A DNA stretch of 8,514 nt from an uncultured Polaribacter sp. (lineage in GTDB: Bacteria > Bacteroidota > Bacteroidia > Flavobacteriales > Flavobacteriaceae). The position numbers and the translations under genes are program-made. The notes below the pieces were generated by a model, which saw only the letters and a list, made by a program, of their open reading frames with translations, did not search any database and was not told the origin of the DNA. Where the stretch lies: assembly GCA_937936695.1 (NCBI GenBank), contig CALHCK010000258.1:1-8514 (forward strand). Reading direction: 5' to 3'. Shown here piece by piece: positions 5,658-8,514 of this stretch. The first letter of the stretch is position 1; every line of letters starts with the position of its first letter.

Positions 5658-7877
5658 TTATAAAGTGTTTACTCTTTCTACTTTTTTCATACCATCTATC
5701 TTGTTTAAGTTCTTTATTAGCCTGTTTAATTGTGTACTATTTTTAACTCCAATAGATATTTTTCCGTCAAAAACCCCTTCACTTCCTTTTAAATTAATAC
5801 TATTTATAAAAACACCCATATTGCTAGATATAATACGTGTTACTTCATTTGCAATACCTTTATTATCAACACCAGCTAAGTGTAAAATTGCTTTAAATTC
5901 TTGTTTTGTAGAATCGATCCATTTAGCCAACATAATTCTGTAGGCGTAGTTAGATTGTAATGATATTGCATTTGGGCAATTCATTTTATGTACTTTTATA
6001 CCATCGTTAATAGTTAAAAAACCAAAAACTTTATCTCCTGGTATAGGATTACAACATTTAGATAATTTATAATCTAACTTTTCTTCTTCTTTCCCAAACA
6101 CTAAAGCATCATATTTATTAGTTACTTCTGTTGTTTCTGTAGGGTTTTTATCTAGTGTATTTTTTCTTAATTTAGATTTAAAGAAGTTTAAAAACTTACT
6201 ATTTCTTTGAGCAACATAAGCTTTTAATTGTGTATTGTCTATGGCTCCGTTACCAATTCTAAAAAATAAATCGAAACTAGTTTTTAACTGAAAGTAGTTT
6301 ACAAGTTCGTCTACATTTTTATTGTTAAAAGGTATTTTTAAATGACGAAGTTTACGAGTAAGTATTGCTTTTCCTTCTTCGGCTATTAATTTTTCTTCTT
6401 CTTTTAAAGCAGCTTTAATCTTTGCCTTTGCTCTTGCTGTAATAACAAAATCTAGCCATCTTGTATTTGGTTTGTTAGATGCGCTTGTAATTACCTCTAT
6501 TTGGTCTCCACTTTTTAATTGATGACTAAGAGGCATTAATTTACCATTAACTTTTGCGCCTCTACATTTTAGTCCAACATCTGTATGTATAGAAAAAGCA
6601 AAATCTAATGCTGTGGCGTCTTTTGGTAACGATTTTAATTCTCCTTTAGGAGTAAATACATAAATTTCTTTAGCGTATAAGTTTAATTTAAAATTTTCTA
6701 CAAAATCTACTGCATTTAAACTTTGTGTTTCTAAGGTTTCTTTAAGTTTGTTTAACCAATTTTCTAAACCATCTTCTTTAGCATTTCCTTGTTTGTACTT
6801 AAAGTGTGCCGCATATCCTTTTTCAGCAATTTCGTTCATTCTTTCAGAACGTATTTGTACTTCTACCCATTTTGCATCTGGCCCTACAACTGTTATATGT
6901 AATGCTTCATAACCCGTAGATTTTGGTTGAGAAATCCAATCTCTTAATCGGGTAGGGTTGGGTTTAAAATAATCTGTAACAATGGTGTATATTTTCCATG
7001 CATCAAATTTATCATCAATGTCATTGGGTTTGTAAATAATTCTTATTGCGTACTTATCATAAACCTCTTCAAAAGTAACATTTTGGTTTAATATTTTTCT
7101 TCGGATAGAATAAATTGACTTAAAGCGTCCTTTTATTTCATAATTAAAGTTTTCTTTATCTAAACCTGTTTTTAAAGTATTTTGAAACTCTTTTAGATAA
7201 TTTTGTTGATCTTCTTTACTTTCTTTTATTTTACTTAAAATACTGTTGTATGCCTCTGGTTCTGTATATTTTAAACCTAAATCTTCTAATTCTGTTTTTA
7301 TATTATACAAACCTAATCTATGTGCTAAAGGAGCATAAATATATAAAGTTTCAGAAGCAATTTTTAATTGTTTATGAGCAGGCATTGCATCCATAGTTTG
7401 CATATTGTGCAACCTGTCTGCTATTTTTATTAAAATAACTCTAACATCATCATGTAACGTTAACAACATTTTTCTAAAATTCTCAGCTTGAATAGAAGCA
7501 TCTTGCTCTTTGTTTAGACGAGATATTTTAGTAAGTCCGTTTACAATTTTTGCAATGGTTTTACCAAAAAGATGCTCCATGTCTTCTATGGTATAATCTG
7601 TATCTTCTACAACATCATGTAAAAGAGCAGATGCAATAGAAACAGCATCTAAACCAATTTCATAAGCAACAATTTTAGCAACCGCAATAGGATGATAAAT
7701 ATAAGGTTCGCCTGTTTTTCTGCGTTGTGTAGAGTGTGCGTCTACAGCAATATCAAAAGCTTTTCTTATTAAATCTTTATCTTCTTTAGATAAAACCTCA
7801 TAAGTACCTTTTAATAAATCTTTGTATCTGTTTGCTATTTCTTTATTTTCTTCTTCTAGAGTTGCTGTGTATTCCAA
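5658..7877 (-). CDS. rel: Bifunctional (p)ppGpp synthetase/hydrolase (long RelA/SpoT homologue)
   Basis: This 739-residue cytoplasmic enzyme makes and degrades (p)ppGpp, the stringent-response alarmone. The N-terminal HD hydrolase domain is intact: His62, His87-Asp88 in HDVVEDT, Glu91/Asp92, and Asp154/Asn158 in IADRLHNM. The synthetase domain keeps RFKSIYSIRRK (251-261), Asp274 in VYDKYAIRI, the GTP-stacking Tyr323 in TGYEALH, and Glu339 in VEVQIR. Both activities are therefore expected. The regulatory half has a TGS domain (about 403-464, with FSIHTDVG), a helical segment, the zinc-finger/CC domain (Cys608, Cys609, His630, Cys634) and a C-terminal ACT domain (about 660-739). The start is TTG at 7875-7877: an in-frame stop lies five codons upstream and the next in-frame ATG is residue 100, inside the HD domain. 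The M48 gene ends 65 bases upstream, and the fur-like gene follows 72 bases after the stop. Confidence 0.96.
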   Translation of the reverse strand: MEYTATLEEENKEIANRYKDLLKGTYEVLSKEDKDLIRKAFDIAVDAHSTQRRKTGEPYIYHPIAVAKIVAYEIGLDAVSIASALLHDVVEDTDYTIEDMEHLFGKTIAKIVNGLTKISRLNKEQDASIQAENFRKMLLTLHDDVRVILIKIADRLHNMQTMDAMPAHKQLKIASETLYIYAPLAHRLGLYNIKTELEDLGLKYTEPEAYNSILSKIKESKEDQQNYLKEFQNTLKTGLDKENFNYEIKGRFKSIYSIRRKILNQNVTFEEVYDKYAIRIIYKPNDIDDKFDAWKIYTIVTDYFKPNPTRLRDWISQPKSTGYEALHITVVGPDAKWVEVQIRSERMNEIAEKGYAAHFKYKQGNAKEDGLENWLNKLKETLETQSLNAVDFVENFKLNLYAKEIYVFTPKGELKSLPKDATALDFAFSIHTDVGLKCRGAKVNGKLMPLSHQLKSGDQIEVITSASNKPNTRWLDFVITARAKAKIKAALKEEEKLIAEEGKAILTRKLRHLKIPFNNKNVDELVNYFQLKTSFDLFFRIGNGAIDNTQLKAYVAQRNSKFLNFFKSKLRKNTLDKNPTETTEVTNKYDALVFGKEEEKLDYKLSKCCNPIPGDKVFGFLTINDGIKVHKMNCPNAISLQSNYAYRIMLAKWIDSTKQEFKAILHLAGVDNKGIANEVTRIISSNMGVFINSINLKGSEGVFDGKISIGVKNSTQLNRLIKNLNKIDGMKKVERVNTL

Positions 7878-7942
7878 ATGATATAAAAATTAGATGATAA
7901 ACTTCTAGTGAAAGTAGGTATAAGAATGTTAAGAAACAAAAA

Positions 7943-8514
7943 TTACGATTCTAAATTTTTAATTCTTTGCAATAATGTAGGATGAGAGTAATGCATAAAT
8001 ACATATAGTTTATGTGGAGTTAAGTTACTTAAACTGTTTTTAGATAATTTTTTTAAGGATGTTATTAAAGCATTTTTATTAAAAGTAGATTTTGCGTAAT
8101 TGTCTGCTTGGTACTCAAATTTTCTAGACATATAATTCATAAATAAGCCTGTAATTGCAGAAATAGGAGAGTATAAAATACCAAAAGCAATTAAACCAAT
8201 ATGAAAACTAGGGGTGCTAACTCCTAAAGCTTTGGAGAGTACAGGTGAATTAATAAATAAAGATAAAATAAATAATGTAATACCTGTTAGTATAATTGAT
8301 GATACTAGATTGAAAATAATATGTTTTTTCTTGTAATGACCAACTTCATGAGCAAGTACAGCTACAATTTCATCTGTATTTAAATCATTTATTAAAGTAT
8401 CATATAAAGTAATTCTTTTTTGAGCACCAAAACCAGAGAAATATGCATTTGCTTTTGTGGAGCGTTTAGAACCATCAATCACAAAAATATTATTAATTGT
8501 AAAACCTACTTTTT
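7943..8514 (-). CDS. M48-family (Ste24/CAAX protease 1-like) zinc metalloprotease, 5' end outside window
   Basis: About 190 C-terminal residues are visible; the frame stays open to the window edge, so the N-terminal part with its transmembrane helices is missing from view. It begins with GFTINNIFVIDGSKRSTKANAYF, which is typical of Ste24-like M48 proteases just before the active site. The zinc motif HEVGH is encoded at 8336-8350 in AVLAHEVGHYKKKH, and the third ligand is the Glu in SRKFEYQADNYA. Two hydrophobic segments lie between them. The tail SHPTLLQRIKNLE is also family-typical. Such membrane-bound proteases cleave prenylated peptides in eukaryotes; bacterial members are thought to act in membrane protein quality control, and the substrate here is unknown. 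The GTG at 8480-8482 is an internal valine codon, not the start. Confidence 0.93.
   Translation of the reverse strand, partial: KVGFTINNIFVIDGSKRSTKANAYFSGFGAQKRITLYDTLINDLNTDEIVAVLAHEVGHYKKKHIIFNLVSSIILTGITLFILSLFINSPVLSKALGVSTPSFHIGLIAFGILYSPISAITGLFMNYMSRKFEYQADNYAKSTFNKNALITSLKKLSKNSLSNLTPHKLYVFMHYSHPTLLQRIKNLES

Noticed and set aside
5665..5943. Plus-strand open frame of 92 codons with hydrophobic stretches
   Set aside because: Antisense to the ACT domain of rel; the apparent hydrophobicity comes from complementing lysine/asparagine-rich codons.
7878..7942. Promoter for rel in the gap after the M48 gene
   Set aside because: No TAnnTTTG element with an acceptable -33 was found, so co-transcription with M48 or an unrecognised promoter cannot be told apart.
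8480..8482. GTG as start of a complete small M48 protein
   Set aside because: The frame stays open upstream to the window edge and the upstream residues match the Ste24-like family, so this is an internal valine and the gene is cut by the window.
1..8514. Mobile elements, CRISPR, tRNA/rRNA, riboswitches, toxin-antitoxin or defence genes
   Set aside because: Apart from small gaps, coding sequence with clear housekeeping families fills the window; I saw no repeat arrays, terminal inverted repeats or cloverleaf-like structure.

Overview
The window is ordinary chromosomal core sequence from a very AT-rich member of the Bacteroidota, most likely a marine Flavobacteriaceae (Polaribacter/Tenacibaculum-like). 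This rests on the low GC content, the near absence of Shine-Dalgarno sequences before the starts, TAnnTTTG-type promoter elements, and the protein flavour of MurB, PurA, Rel and the Fur-like repressor. The genus is inference. I see no mobile element, CRISPR array, tRNA, rRNA, phage gene or defence system.

Layout. Positions 1-34 are probably the last codons of a plus-strand gene, followed by a perfect 14-bp hairpin and T tract (75-110). A plus-strand UMF1-family (Atg22-like) major facilitator transporter (125-1432) starts only 14 bases after that terminator. Everything else is on the minus strand. Convergent to the transporter is a two-gene unit read as aminotransferase (3645-2455) then murB (2453-1446), with one base between stop and start. 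A spacer (3646-3823) holds the probable aminotransferase promoter and the purA terminator. Upstream of it runs a tandem series in transcription order: an M48/Ste24-type zinc protease cut by the window end (8514-7943), the bifunctional (p)ppGpp synthetase/hydrolase rel (7877-5658), a Fur-family repressor (5585-5136) and purA (5095-3824).

How they fit together. rel, fur-like and purA form a plausible stringent-response and purine module. Rel uses GTP/GDP and ATP to make (p)ppGpp, PurA spends GTP to commit IMP to AMP, and (p)ppGpp is known to inhibit PurA in several bacteria. The aminotransferase/murB pair joins amino-acid metabolism to peptidoglycan precursor synthesis. The more unusual points are two TTG starts (murB and rel) with no usable ATG nearby, a Fur-like protein lacking both cysteine pairs of the structural zinc site, a near-identical 15-base element at matching distance upstream of fur and the aminotransferase, and the transporter start pressed against the terminator. 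I found no convincing evidence of a wholly new system.
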